Assembly: GCA_964017185.1 (NCBI GenBank)
Contig: OZ024879.1
Span: 26,854,456 to 26,918,455, forward strand
Direction of reading: 5' to 3'
DNA from: Rugalucina vietnamica
Lineage: Eukaryota > Mollusca > Bivalvia > Lucinida > Lucinidae
Length of the DNA: 64,000 nucleotides
Numbering within the stretch: the stretch's first letter is position 1; the number at the start of each line of letters is the position of its first letter. Shown here one piece after another: positions 27,445 through 38,008 of this stretch. The position numbers and the translations under genes are program-made. Under the pieces are notes generated by a model. The model saw only the letters and a program-made list of their open reading frames with translations. It had not been told where the DNA came from and searched no databases.

Positions 27445-29052
27445 ATGACCAATCCAGATGAGGTCAAGGACAAGTTCTATGATGACCTAGACAATGTTAT
27501 TTCTGCAACACCCCGCACAGACAAGCTTATCCTTCTTGGCGACTTTAATGCCAGAGTGGGTACAGACCACCAGACCTGGGAAGGAGTTATAGGTCCAGAA
27601 GGGGTTGGAAAGTGCAACAGCAATGGTCTCTTGCTTCTCAGGAAGTGTGCTGAACATGACCTTCTAATCACCAACACAGTCTTCCGTCTACCTAATAGGA
27701 ACAAAACATCCTGGATGCATCCCCGTTCCAAACACTGGCATCTCATAGACTATGTCATAGTGCGGAGAACAGACAGGCAGGATGTTAAAGTGACAAAGAC
27801 TATGTGTGGTGCAGACTGCTGGACAGATCATAGACTGGTTGTCAGCAAACTCAACCTAAGAATACAGCCTGCGAGGCGACCTCAAGGCAAGAAAGCTCCT
27901 AAGAGACTGGATGTCTCAAAGCTGAATAAAGACAGCATGAGACAAGATTTCTTAACAGACATTTGCAACCAACTGGATGCAATGAATCTCAGTTCAGAGG
28001 ACCCCGAAGAAAACTGGACAGTTTTCCATAAAACAGTTCTTTCTTCAGCTGCAAGCACCTTAGGCCATCCATCTCGCAAACATCAAGACTGGTTTGATGA
28101 GAATGATAACGAAATTCAGAGGCTTCTTGAAGAAAAGCACCGATTGCACAAGGCACATCAAGATGATACTAGCTCAGTATCAAAGAAAGCAGCCTACAGC
28201 AACATTTGTAAGACAGTCCAGACCAAGCTTAGGGACATGCAAGATTCCTGGCTGAGGAAGAAAACAGAAGAAATTCAGTCTTTTGCGGATAGAAAGGACA
28301 TGAAGAAATTTCATGATGCACTGAAAACCATTTATGGTCCAAAGAGTTCTGGAGCCACCACATTGCTCAGTGCAGATGGTAACACTCTTCTCACAGATAA
28401 AGAAGCTATCTTGGAAAGGTGGGCAGAACACTTCAATAGTGTGCTTAATCAACCATCAAGCATCAATGAGGATGCAATCGACAGACTTCCACAGATAGAG
28501 TGCAATGTTCTGTTAGATGAATTTCCTACCGTTACGGAAACAAGAAAAGCAGTTCAACAACTATCATCTGGCAAAGCCCCAGGTGCAGATGCAATTCCTG
28601 CCGAAGTTTACAAGGCTGGGGGGCTACCCATGGCAGAGAAACTGACAGAGTTGTTTCACTGTATGTGGAGAAAGGAGGCTATCCCACAAGAATTTAAGGA
28701 TGCATCCATAATCCACCTATACAAGCGGAAAGGAAATCCTCAAGTCTGTGACAATCACAGAGGCATCTCCCTCCTATCAATTGCTGGGAAGATACTTGCA
28801 AAAATTCTGTTGAATCGTCTGAATGTTCATCTTGATCAGACGGGACTTATCCCAGAAAGTCAATGTGGATTCAGAAAAGACAGAGGGACAATAGACATGA
28901 TCTTCACAGCAAGACAGCTTCAGGAGAAATGCCAAGAACAGAATGTAGATCTATACATGACGTTTGTTGACCTCACCAAAGCTTTTGACACTGTTAGTCG
29001 TGATGGACTCTGGAAAATCATGGCCAAATTGGCTGTCCACCCAGATTCATAG
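27445..29052 (+). pseudogene. RTE-type LINE: endonuclease, linker and RT first half
   Basis: 535 codons. LLGDFNARVGTDHQTWEGVI is the catalytic GDFN region of an AP endonuclease, and HLIDYVIVRR and CWTDHRLVVSKL are its later motifs with the final DH pair. A charged linker follows. The RT begins at KAPGADAIPAEVYKAGG, with NHRGISLLSIAGKILAKIL, GFRKDRGTIDMIFTARQL and the catalytic VDLTKAFDTVSRDGLW. The frame ends at KLAVHPDS where relatives would read a GCPPRFIA-type phrase: one T is missing in AAATT(T)GG near 29026. The N-terminal third of the endonuclease is absent or out of frame, so the Met at 27445 is not the true start. Confidence 0.88.
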
Positions 29053-29054
29053 CA

Positions 29055-29312
29055 ATGGTGCGGCAGTTTCATGATGGCATGCAGGCACGTGTGCAAAATG
29101 ATGGAGAGTTCTCTGAACCATTTGAAGTAACAAATGGGGTCAAACAAGGCTGTGTTCTGGCACCAACACTGTTCAGCATGATGTTTTCGGCCATGCTTAT
29201 GGATGCTTTTCAGGACAGTGACACTGGTTTTCCAATCAGGTACCGTTTTGATGGCAACATATTCAACCTCAGAAGGTTGCAAGCCAAACTAAGGTCCAGA
29301 CTGATATGCTAG
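29055..29312 (+). pseudogene. RTE-type LINE: RT middle segment
   Basis: Continues the RT in another frame: MVRQFHDGMQARVQNDGEFS, then NGVKQGCVLAPTLFSMMFSA (the RT box with KQGC) and FNLRRLQAK. A second one-base loss in GCCAAA(A)CTAAGG near 29288 shifts the frame, and the true sense continues at 29306. Both losses fall in short homopolymers, so sequencing error is possible. Confidence 0.88.
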
Positions 29313-30292
29313 ATGAGCTCCTCTATGCAGATGATATGGATAAGAATGCCAGCACAGAGGCAAAAATGCAAAGAGCCATGGATCAAGTCTCACAGTCATG
29401 TGATAACTATGATCTCACAATCAGCACAAAAAAGACAGAGGTTGTATACCAACCAGCGCCCGGAAAGCCATATAATGAACCAACCATCACTGTGAATGGA
29501 CAAAAACTGAAAGTTGTTGACAAGTTCACCTACCTGGGAAGCACGCTCTCCAGAGCAGTGCATATTGATGATGAGATCACTGCCAGAATTGCAAAGGCTA
29601 GTGTGGCATTCGGACGACTCCGTGCAAATGTCTGGGAGCGAAATGGAATCAAGCTTGACACCAAGCTGAAAGTCTACAAGGCTGTGGTACTGCCAACCCT
29701 CTTGTATGCATGTGAGACCTGGACAGTATACCAACGCCATGCAAAGAGACTTAACCATTTCCACTTAAGCTGTTTGAGAAAGTTGTTAAAAATCAAGTGG
29801 CAGGACAAGATTCCAGACACAGAGGTCCTGACGAAAGCAGGGATGCAAAGCATGCATACAGTCTTAAAGCTAGCACAGCTAAGATGGACTGGCCATGTTA
29901 TAAGAATGCCTGATGCGCGACTTCCAAAGAAAGTTTTCTATGGAGAACTACAGGAGGGAAAGCGCTCTCAAGGTGGCCAGAAGAAACGCTACAAAGACAC
30001 CCTCAAAGCCTCTCTGAAGGATTTCGAAATACCAATGGGGTCCTGGGAACAGACTGCACAGGAGCGATCAAAGTGGCGAGGTCTCATCAACAAAGGAGCA
30101 GCTCTTTATGAAAAGAAGAGAATCTGTGAAGCTGAAAGAAAGCGAAGAGAGCGCAAAGCCAAAACAAATGTGCCACCATCAGACTCTATGACATTGACTT
30201 GCTCTACTTGCAACCGACAGTTTAGAGCCAGAATTGGCCTAGTCAGCCATCAAAGAACTCACCAACACACATCAGCACTATTCAAGAAATAA
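29306..30292 (+). pseudogene. RTE-type LINE: RT catalytic YADD, thumb and zinc finger
   Basis: 328 codons. LLYADDMDK holds the second catalytic pair of the RT. DKFTYLGSTLSRAVHIDDEI and LLYACETWTVYQRHAKRLN follow, then RWTGHVIRMPDARLPKKVFY and GGQKKRYKDTLKASLKDFE. A C-terminal C2H2 finger reads CSTCNRQFRARIGLVSHQRT with the second His four residues on, likely for nucleic acid binding. The first Met here is inside the RT because of the frameshift near 29288. The remainder is intact and ends at a natural stop. Confidence 0.88.
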
Positions 30293-30332
30293 TGATGGTC
30301 TTTCTCATTAGTGAGAGACGAACTATCACATG

Positions 30333-30540
30333 TACGTGTGGAGCGGATGGCCTAGTGGAAGAGCGTCAGACTCTATATTGAGAATGGGTTTGAATTCCTC
30401 TGGCGCCTGCCGTTGTGTCCTTGAGCAAAGCACATTGAGGTCCCATCATGACTACAAGGTAATACCCAAAGGCGATATCTCTCTGTCCGGGTATGAACAG
30501 AAATCATTGACCGGGACATTAAACCACAATTATTAAATTC
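30333..30540 (+). repeat. tRNA-derived SINE
   Basis: GGATGGCCTAGTGGAAGAGC holds an A box (TGGCCTAGTGG) and GGGTTTGAATTCC a B box. The body has GTTGTGTCCTTGAGCAAAGC, and the tail has GACCGGGACATTAAACCACA. It starts about 40 bp after the RTE-type stop, possibly sharing its 3' end for mobilisation. The stop-side phrase GATGGTCTTTCTCATTAGTGAG recurs diverged near 30634. Confidence 0.7.
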
Positions 30541-31171
30541 AAACAATTTTGTATACAATGTATAGTTTATAGTTAGAATTGGTCTACAGAACTCACTAGT
30601 TAACACGCATAAACCTATAATTAAAGAAATGACAATGGTATTTCTCACTAGTGACCATACAATGTTTTTATTTAAACAAATAATTGCATTGTTTTACCTG
30701 AAAAAAATGTCGTATTTACAGTTGTACAAAATCACAGCATATGAGAGTTTTAATAGTACAAAACAATAGAAAGATGAAAAGTAAAGTTTAAGCATTAGCT
30801 TCAGTACCTGATTGTAGAGATGTTAGCAAAGGAATCCAGATACAGAATGACTGAAGTTCCGCCCTAGCCCGCTCCACGCTCGTTGAGTTCACTAATGATA
30901 CTATGTCCGGGGAGAACGAGGCTCAGTTTATACGATCTATCTGTTCTGACCCCTCCCACCGCTCCCCACACATTCCGTCAGTAATGCAGGGGTGGTGGAC
31001 TGCCCAGGCACCCTCGAAGTAGGTTTAGGATCTTAACGGGTTACTGGATTACTGCCCGGTGGTGGTTTTCTAGGTTCTACCTTGAGACCAAATACCCTTG
31101 ATGCGTGGGTCGTCTTGGTCTAACGAAGTGGAACTTACTTACGCAAATCAAGCGAGTCGAACATTACATAT
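30541..31171. other. non-coding stretch
   Basis: No gene. It contains a less AT-rich stretch (30860-31080) with CCCGGTGGTGG-like words that I could not place. Confidence 0.4.
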
Positions 31172-31408
31172 GAGCCTATGCGTGACAAAACCAACAATTT
31201 GGGTCTCCGACCAGGTCCGACACAAACCGGTGTGTACATTCATAGAAGATAGCTAGAAGCTTGATATTTCAGTTGAAGGAAGAAGAGGGATTGTACTATC
31301 CATGTAGCGAAAACAAAGGCGCTGATCAGCTTCGCAGTTACTGCGAAGCTGATCTGCGCCTTTGTTTTCGCCTATGCAGATTGCTGTTTTTTTCCCATGC
31401 GGCAGCTC
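31172..31408 (+). mobile_element. MITE family A, full-length copy 5
   Basis: 237 bp, GAGCCTATGCGTGAC to CCATGCGGCAGCTC. The duplication ATAT is exact (31168-31171 and 31409-31412). Hairpin at 31305-31369. Confidence 0.93.
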
Positions 31409-31412
31409 ATAT

Positions 31413-31684
31413 CCCAGTTCACTAGTTTGCAGATAAAACCAACATTATGGTCTTCCCCGCCCCAGCGTATGCGTCAGACCAAAGCATGTATCAGCCAACG
31501 AAACAAACTGTAGATACTATTATTGATAGCTTTCTCTGTGAGTCTCTGGTACATGTAAGCTTTCCTGACCGAGTTGTTAAATGGGTGCACATTATAGATG
31601 AATATGCGTTACCAGATCACTCGGAATATACCGTGCCGTGTGCCTCTGTAAACACGACACAGCGTCTACGTTCTTGACGACTTT
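31413..31684. other. short spacer with an unconvincing frame
   Basis: Lies between two MITEs. A 76-codon plus-strand frame (31447-31677) has no recognised motif. It could be an exon remnant, but I have no splice or homology evidence. Confidence 0.3.
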
Positions 31685-31688
31685 AAAT

Positions 31689-31922
31689 GAGCCGCCTCGT
31701 GGGAAAACCAACAATGTTGTTTCCAACCAGGTCCGACGCAAACCGACCTGTACAATCACAGAAACTGGCTAGAAGCTTGAAATTTTGGATTTAGAAAGTA
31801 GAGTAATTGTACTATCCGTGTAGCGAAAACAAAGGCGCTGATCAGCTTCGCAGTTACCGCGAAGCTGATCTGCGTCTTTGTTTTCGCAAATGCAGATTGT
31901 TGGTTGTTTCATAATGCGGCTT
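31689..31922 (+). mobile_element. MITE family A, full-length copy 6
   Basis: GAGCCGCCTCGTGGGAAAAC to ATAATGCGGCTT. The AAAT duplication is exact (31685-31688 and 31923-31926). The hairpin pairs AGCGAAAACAAAGGCGCTGA with its complement. Confidence 0.93.
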
Positions 31923-32092
31923 AAATGCCGTAGAAATTGCAGGTGAACGGTTGACTACAAACACGTCTGGTTGTGGTCACCAACATGAAACAATAAAGTT
32001 CTTCGTTTACAAAACGTATTTATTTTCCAGTTCCCGTCCACCTGTTCAGTGTTGCAGTTTCTAACCACGTGAAGCGTAAACTTTGATGAAAT

Positions 32093-32308
32093 GAGCCTGT
32101 GAGTGGGAAAACCAACAATTTGGGTTCCGACCAGGTCCGACACAAACCAGGCTGTACAGTCACCGAAGATAATTAGAAGCTAGAAATTTTGTATTTAGAA
32201 AGAAGAGGAATTGTTCTATCTGTGTAGCGAAAACAAAGGAGCTGATCAGCTTCGCAGTTACCTTTGTTTTCGCCTATAGAGATCGTTGGTTTTCCCATGC
32301 AGTGGCTC
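32093..32308 (+). mobile_element. MITE family A copy 7, shortened hairpin
   Basis: GAGCCTGTGAGTGGG to CATGCAGTGGCTC. The AAAT duplication is exact (32089-32092 and 32309-32312). Part of the second hairpin arm is missing: GCAGTTACC passes directly to TTTGTTTTCGCC. 216 bp. Confidence 0.93.
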
Positions 32309-32312
32309 AAAT

Positions 32313-32516
32313 AAGTTTTGGGTGGATAAACTTTTTCTACGCTTCACGGTGATGATTCCCTTAGATATCCGTCTTTTCATACTTCATTATAATGTTATAT
32401 GCTTCAATCATTTCGTAATACACACCTAGCCTGAAATTAAACATTTTTATTTCTTCTTAACTGTTGGTACATGAAGTTCACAGCTATGAACATGAGAAAT
32501 GTGATACTTTGTGCTT
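32313..32516. other. short non-coding spacer
   Basis: AT-rich, nothing recognised. Confidence 0.4.
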
Positions 32517-32517
32517 A

Positions 32518-32580
<63 letters not shown>

Positions 32581-32582
32581 AA
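32517..32582. repeat. (AAAT)n microsatellite
   Basis: About 16 tandem AAAT/ATAA units. Confidence 0.97.
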
Positions 32583-32689
32583 ATATTAAAATCGGGTATG
32601 GCTAGAGCTATGTTAGGGCTCGAAATATTTCTTTTTAGATCTTTCGTTTACCCTCTCCCTAATGTAATCAGATTTCGCATAGATATTGG

Positions 32690-33367
32690 TGCTGAATGCA
32701 AATACCTGGGCCAAAATTAAAATTACAGAAGTCCAATTCGCATGCGCGATATTTTCACGCGAGTAAATTTACTCCGAACGCAAATACACACCGGTGTAAA
32801 TTTACCCATGAGTTAATTAACTCTCGACCAGTTTACATTTGTATACGTGTATGTCTCATGCGAACGCAAAATAAGATTTACCCATGAATATTTTTATTTC
32901 AAGTAATATCAGCTTTTGGCTTTTTTTTTTTTTGTTCGCATTTTTATTTACTGATTATACGACAGTTGCTGAAACTGCTGACATTGTTGTTGAATAAGAG
33001 TTTATTGCCATTGAACACAATTTAGATCATACGGAGTGCAGTCAGCCACATTATTTCTTCATCATTCTTGATGAGGATACTTGTGGCATTTTCAAGAGTA
33101 ATTCATTGTGCAAGGATGATAATAGGGAACTGTAAAACTGCTGTGACGTGATAGTCTCCCTTGTAGAATACGTTGGTGCAACGTATTAGCGGCATATTGA
33201 GTGCTTGCAATATGCAAATTTCAAACTCGAAACTTTGTGAATCGAGTAAGTGTTGCTACGTCTCACCATACTTGATTCTCATCTGCTGTCGATGCTGAAC
33301 AAGTTCTACCGTAGAACACCTCGAAGCAGTCTCTTCTTGTTTTGCAAATACAGAAATGCCTATTGTA
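32690..33367. repeat. dispersed repeat, copy 2 (first copy at 531-900)
   Basis: GTCCAATTCGCATGCGCG near 32732 is the reverse complement of a phrase near 912. Further right, AGTAATTCATTGTGCAAGGA and TCTTGTTTTGCAAATACAGA run parallel to 607-745. Also contains GAGTAAATTTACTC, a small palindrome. It ends at the target duplication of the next element. Confidence 0.5.
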
Positions 33368-33670
33368 AAAGTATTAGGCAGTGGCTATTTTGCCGGACCC
33401 GGCAAAATAGCCCCCAGGAGCTATTTTGCCGGACCCGGCAAAATAGCTATAATGTACTTATAGGCTATTTTGCCGCACCAAAAACTTAGTTAACTTTTTA
33501 TTTTATATTTTTTGAAGTTTTTTTTTTAATTTAAATTTTTAATTTTATTTACCTATTTATTTGAGATATTTATGTTTTAAAGATAAGAATACACATACTG
33601 AAAATGTTGATAAAAGACTTCATTCAGTTACAAATGGGAATATGACTGGCATTCTGGGATATGTTAAAAG

Positions 33671-33838
33671 GCAGTGGCGGATTTAGAGGGGGTTCAAGGG
33701 GTTCGCCTGAACCCCCCTGCGGACCCAAATTATTTTATTTCCATGGGGAATTTCAAGAGTTTTTGTGTGACATTAGACAAACCCCACTTTTCGTCATTTG
33801 AACCCCCTCTTCTAAAATCTGGATCCGCCCCAGTGAAT
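33671..33838. repeat. GGCGGAT...ATCCGCC element, nested, related to family C
   Basis: GCAGTGGCGGATTTAGAGGG on the left opposes TCTAAAATCTGGATCCGCCC on the right, with CCCCCT and GAACCCCC tracts inside. It is built like family C at 36.6 and 52.8 kb but with different termini. Confidence 0.55.
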
Positions 33839-33934
33839 CACTTAAAAAAGGAGAAAAATTGATAAATAAGAGCTGTCGCAGGACAGCGTAGCTCTCCTGA
33901 CTTGTGCTTTGTCACTACATCTGTTTAAATCTAT

Positions 33935-34720
33935 GACCCATGACCTTGACCTCAAGGTCACTCAGGTGGGTCATGATGGTACAACATAAAACTTCAGACC
34001 AATGCAAAGTATCAACTTGATCAATCTACATGTTCAAGAGATATAGACTTATAAAAACATTAACCAAAACTTAAACACAAAACTTCCAAGTCCATGACCC
34101 TGACCTCAAGGTCATCCAAGTGAGTTGTGATGTACAGCATAAAACCCGAGACCAATATCTATCAACATGCAAGTATCAACTTTATCCATCAACATGTTCA
34201 AGAGATTTAGACTTTAACCAAAAAATTTAACACAAAAAGTCTGTGACCTTGACCTCAAGGTCACCCAGGTTAGGTCATGATGGTACTGCATAAAACTTCA
34301 GACCAATATCTACCAACATGCAAAGTATCAACTCAATCAATCAACATGGTCAAGAGATATAGACTTACAAAAACTTAAATCAAAAACTTAAACACAAAAT
34401 TTCTAAGTCTGTGACCTTGACCTCAAGGTCACCAAGAGTGGGTCATGATGGTACTGCATAAAACTACAGACCAATATCTAGCAACATGCAAAGTATCAAC
34501 TCAATCCATCAATATGGTCAAGAGATATAGACTTATTAAAACTTTAACCAAAAACTTAAACACAAAATTTCTAAGTCTGTGACCTTGACCTCAAGGTCAC
34601 CCAGGGTGGGTCATGATGGTACTGCGTAAAACTTCAGACCAATATCTAGCAACATGCAAAGTATCAACTTGATCCATCAACATGGTCAAGAGATATAGAC
34701 TTATAAAAAACTTTAACCGA
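33935..34720. repeat. five tandem units of about 145-170 bp with TGACCTTGACCTCAAGGTCA core
   Basis: Cores lie near 33948, 34097, 34243, 34415 and 34580. Each is followed by CATGATGGTACTGCATAAAA, CAGACCAATATCTA, CAACATGCAAAGTATCAACT and AAGAGATATAGACTTA phrases. The last three units are the most alike. The core contains TCAAGGTCA on both strands, an ERR or SF-1 style half-site. Regulatory use is unproven. Confidence 0.88.
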
Positions 34721-36130
34721 AAGTGTGACGCGGACGCACACGTAAACGTAAACGCGCACGACCGAGGTGACTACAATAGCTCTATGCACTTCGTGCAGGC
34801 GAGCTAAAAAGAAAAGTTAGGATACTCACAGATGACCATGTCCGCAAGAATATGCAATAATCCGGTCGGAATGACGTCATTGGTCATTTGTACGAGGTGA
34901 ATGACTCGGTGTTTATCGCTATGGCCTTACTGAATTCAAAGCAGAAAATATGAAAACAAAATAAAATTTTTCATAGAAGCTTTGAAAATGTCTTTGGATT
35001 ATTATCAGTTCTTCAACACAAGGTGTGAACCCCAATAAGTGTCTTGAAATAATAAAATCATAGCGATAATGACCGAGTCGTACCCTCGAGGGAATCAGCA
35101 GAAAGGCGGGAAAGGACCAGTTTCAGTGACCAATTTTTTTACTCCAATTTTCAAAGTCCTAGTGAGAACCCTGGGCTCTTCATAGCAAAATCAGGTTCAA
35201 ACTAAACAAGAAATTTAGGGAGAAGTTTTGTCTCTCCTCAAGAAAATTTGGGAGAAGTTTGGACTTGAATTTCAGGTTTGGCAAATTGCCTATATATTCT
35301 ATACATTTTCACTTCTCCCTCAGCTGAAAATAAGGACAAGTTTGTTCATTTAGGGAGACTATTTCTCCCTAGTCGCCCTGTAGGCTATTCCCTGAAAATA
35401 GATGATAATAAATTCAATTATAGTACTTTCTGCACTGCAGAAGAGTGGGGCAAAGCAAGTAACTATCTCCATTAAATCAAAGAATGCTATAAGATTGGTG
35501 ATTTATCAGGAAAACCTGGGGTAGTGGGGTTGGCACTCAAGTTTCCTGGAACTACGTAGCCATGGTCAGCCATAAGTATATTTCAAATTTCAAAACTAGC
35601 ATTCACCATTAAAGTGTCCAACAGACCCAGCTAGCCAGCCTCACCCATCAGCATACACCCCAACCAACACCCCCCCACACACACACACACGCAGACAGAC
35701 ATGCCAAAGGCAAAATATGCCCTTCTAACTTTTCAAAGTTGGGGGCATAAAAAGCCACCTATTGATTCAGAAATATCTCAAATATATAAATAGATAAGTA
35801 AAACAAAAATGTAGATAAGAATACCTTACAAAATATAAATTAAAAATTTTGATAAGTATTTGGCCCGGCAAAATAGCCTATAAGTCCAATATAGCTATTT
35901 TGCCGGACCCGGCAAAATAGCCCAGAGACTATTTTGCCGGGTCCGGCAAAATAGCTCCTAGGGGCTATTTTGCCGGGTCCGGCAAAACAGCCACTGCCAA
36001 AGTATTAACCTACCTGAGCAGCTGAGTTTTAGGGCGGGCATTTGTTCTGATTGAACCAGTTCCTTGTCATTGCTTACTTTTCCCGGTTCCTCTTGTTTAT
36101 CAGACATGAACATTCTAGAAATTACTGAAT

Positions 36131-36351
36131 TAGCCGCCTCGTGGGAAAACCAAAAATGTGGTTTCCGAACAGGTCTGACACAAACCGGCCTGCACAGCTA
36201 CAGAAGCAGGCTAGAAGCTTGAAATTTTGGAGTTAAGTAGAGGAGGAATTGTACTATACGAGTAGCGAAAACAAAGGCGCTGATACCGCGAAGCTGATCT
36301 GCGCCTCTGTTTTCGCCTATGCAGATTGTTTGTTTTCCCATGCGGCGACTC
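36131..36351 (+). mobile_element. MITE family A copy 8
   Basis: TAGCCGCCTCGTGGGAAAAC to CATGCGGCGACTC. Flanks GAAT and GAAC differ by one base. The hairpin is shortened (AAAGGCGCTGATACCGCGAA). Confidence 0.88.
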
Positions 36352-36606
36352 GAACTGCCATAGGTACGTGTCGACTCAAGATTGTGCAATATAGACTCTT
36401 TCCCATGAAAATTGCTACTGCTTCCAAAAGATCAGTGTCTTTATACGTATTTGTATTTGTAAGATTACCATTTGAAAGTAGGTAAGTTTTCGACAAAGGC
36501 GCTCGTAGTCAGGCAGTAAGCCCTTTATATACAACCCATAGTACACAGACTCGTAACCGTTTGGCGACTAGAAATAAATATGTTCCAATGGTTTGTGCTA
36601 TTTGTC

Positions 36607-36802
36607 ATGCGCGGATCCAGAGGGGGAACCGGGGGTCCGGACCCCCCCCCCCTGGAATTTGAAAATTTTACCTAAAAAAAGGTGATTTCGGGATTTTTAG
36701 GGGTTGAAACCCCCCCCCCCCCCCCCCCCCCCCCCTCGTCTGTGACCAAAAATTACCATTTTCGTTGGACCCCATCTCATGAAAATTTCTGGATCCGCGC
36801 AT
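36607..36802 (+). mobile_element. palindromic-ended family C, copy 1
   Basis: ATGCGCGGATCCAG at the left and CTGGATCCGCGCAT at the right, with C tracts of 13 and more than 20 bases inside, GGTGATTTCGGGATTTTTAG and ACCAAAAATTACCATTTTCG. TTTGT may flank both sides. The same order occurs in reverse at 52790-52966. Confidence 0.85.
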
Positions 36803-37320
36803 ATTTGTGGTCGCGATCTGATACTTGCAAAGTTCGCCAACGATGTTTTCGTTTTTATTTTAATTCGCCTTATTCCATTGTTTTAATATCTAACAAAGTG
36901 TCGACATTGTATTACATAAACCATCTACTGACCAACGGGTGCCCGTTTTCATTGCTCGTTTCAAAGTGTGTTTGCAGCTTATCAGCACTCAAAAAGCGAA
37001 TCTTATGACGTCAAATGCATACATTTTAATCGGGCATGAAAGAACTTTCATATCGTCAACTTATATCAAATTATATATCTATTTAAATTGCCCAATAAAT
37101 TATGTTCATAATAATTTTTGTATACCTGATATATAAAAAAAGAAAACTATTTAAGGAGAAAAATAATTTATATATCTATGTTGAAGTTGTATATCTTTGA
37201 TATGAAAATATGATTTCTGAGCTTCGGCATCAACAGGGTCCATGTATATAGACGAGTGACCTATCAGACGGGAAATTGCCTCTAAAGCTGGGCTATGGTA
37301 ACCCCTGCCTTCTCCTTTAA
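36803..37320. other. non-coding stretch
   Basis: AT-rich, with no gene or repeat recognised. Confidence 0.4.
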
Positions 37321-37405
37321 GGAGCGTATGTAGCGCAGTCGGTAGAGGTCCTGTTTAGCTAGCTACTGAAGCTGAAGTCTGCGTGTTCGAAACCTACCTT
37401 CGCCA
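37321..37405 (+). repeat. tRNA-like SINE or tRNA pseudogene
   Basis: TAGCGCAGTCGGTAGAGG is a tRNA A-box and D-arm style sequence, and GTGTTCGAAACC a B box 50 bp on. Acceptor and T stems do not pair properly, so it is not an intact tRNA gene. Confidence 0.5.
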
Positions 37406-37504
37406 ATTTAGTACACGTATATCTTATTTATCTACTTTATAATCTTTCCGATGTACACGGAAATGATCTTGGCAGGAATGGCTAAGGGAATATTTAAAAA
37501 AAAA

Positions 37505-37990
37505 TGAATTATGGATATCCTAAAATCGATTTATTGATATCCTTAAATCAGATCATTTAATGATATCTTAAAATAGAATTATGGATATCCAAAAATCGAA
37601 TTATGGATATCCTAAATTCAAGATTATTTTTGGATATCCTAAATATATTTAATGATTTCCTTAAATAAGCTGTTTTAAGGATATCCATATTTCGATTTTT
37701 GGATATCCAAAAATTGAATTTTTGATATCCATAATTCATCGTGATGTTTTGGATATTCAAAAAAGTATTTTAGGATATCCATAATTCAATTAAGGATGTC
37801 CATAATTCATTTAAGGAAATACATAATTCATTTATGGATATCCATAATTCATTTATGGATATCAATAATTCATTTTAGGATATCCAAAATTTTAATGGAT
37901 ATCCTTAATTATTTTAGGATATCCTTAATTATTTTAGGATATCCATAAATGAATTAAGGATATCCATAAATGAATTATGAATTATAGTAA
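37505..37990. repeat. GGATATCC satellite, about 22-bp units
   Basis: More than 15 copies of GGATATCC or one-base variants at about 20-24-bp spacing, separated by ATAATTCATTTAT-type and TAAATGAATTA-type spacers. As the core is palindromic, unit orientation flips freely along the array. Towards the right the units are most regular (TTTATGGATATCCATAATTC). Confidence 0.9.
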
Positions 37991-38008
37991 AACGGCTCCC
38001 CATAGCGA

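Larger units (their letters stand above)
27240..30292 (+). mobile_element. RTE-type LINE, 5'-truncated, two frameshifts
   Basis: The coding order endonuclease, linker, RT and C-terminal zinc finger continues over three frames (27445-29052, 29055-29312, 29306-30292). Coding similarity extends upstream in other frames to about 27400 (YATIVSAYAPT before the first Met) and then fades, so the 5' end is truncated or decayed. The right end is close to the stop, with a SINE 40 bp on. The RT lacks a downstream RNase H. Resemblance to the C. elegans RTE-derived protein style (RWTGHVIRMPD, GGQKKRYKDTL) supports the RTE group. The clade is not certain. Confidence 0.85.
33377..35998. mobile_element. 2.6-kb TIR element with 9-bp target duplication (MULE-like by TSD)
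   Basis: GGCAGTGGCTATTTTGCCGG at the left and its complement, with GCCACTGCC, at the right, flanked by exact AAAGTATTA (33368-33376 and 35999-36007). The termini are arrays of a palindromic module, GCTATTTTGCCGG plus its complement: two and a half units on the left (33384-33478) and about four on the right (35865-35990). A 9-bp duplication is typical of Mutator-like elements. No transposase frame was found, so it is non-autonomous. It carries a tandem array with ERR/SF-1-like motifs and a nested GGATCC-type element. Confidence 0.85.

Noticed and set aside
29055..29312. Separate small gene between the RTE-type frames
   Set aside because: It is the middle of the RT, displaced by single-base frameshifts on both sides.
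37321..37405. Functional tRNA gene
   Set aside because: A and B boxes are present, but the acceptor and T stems do not pair and no clear anticodon loop forms.
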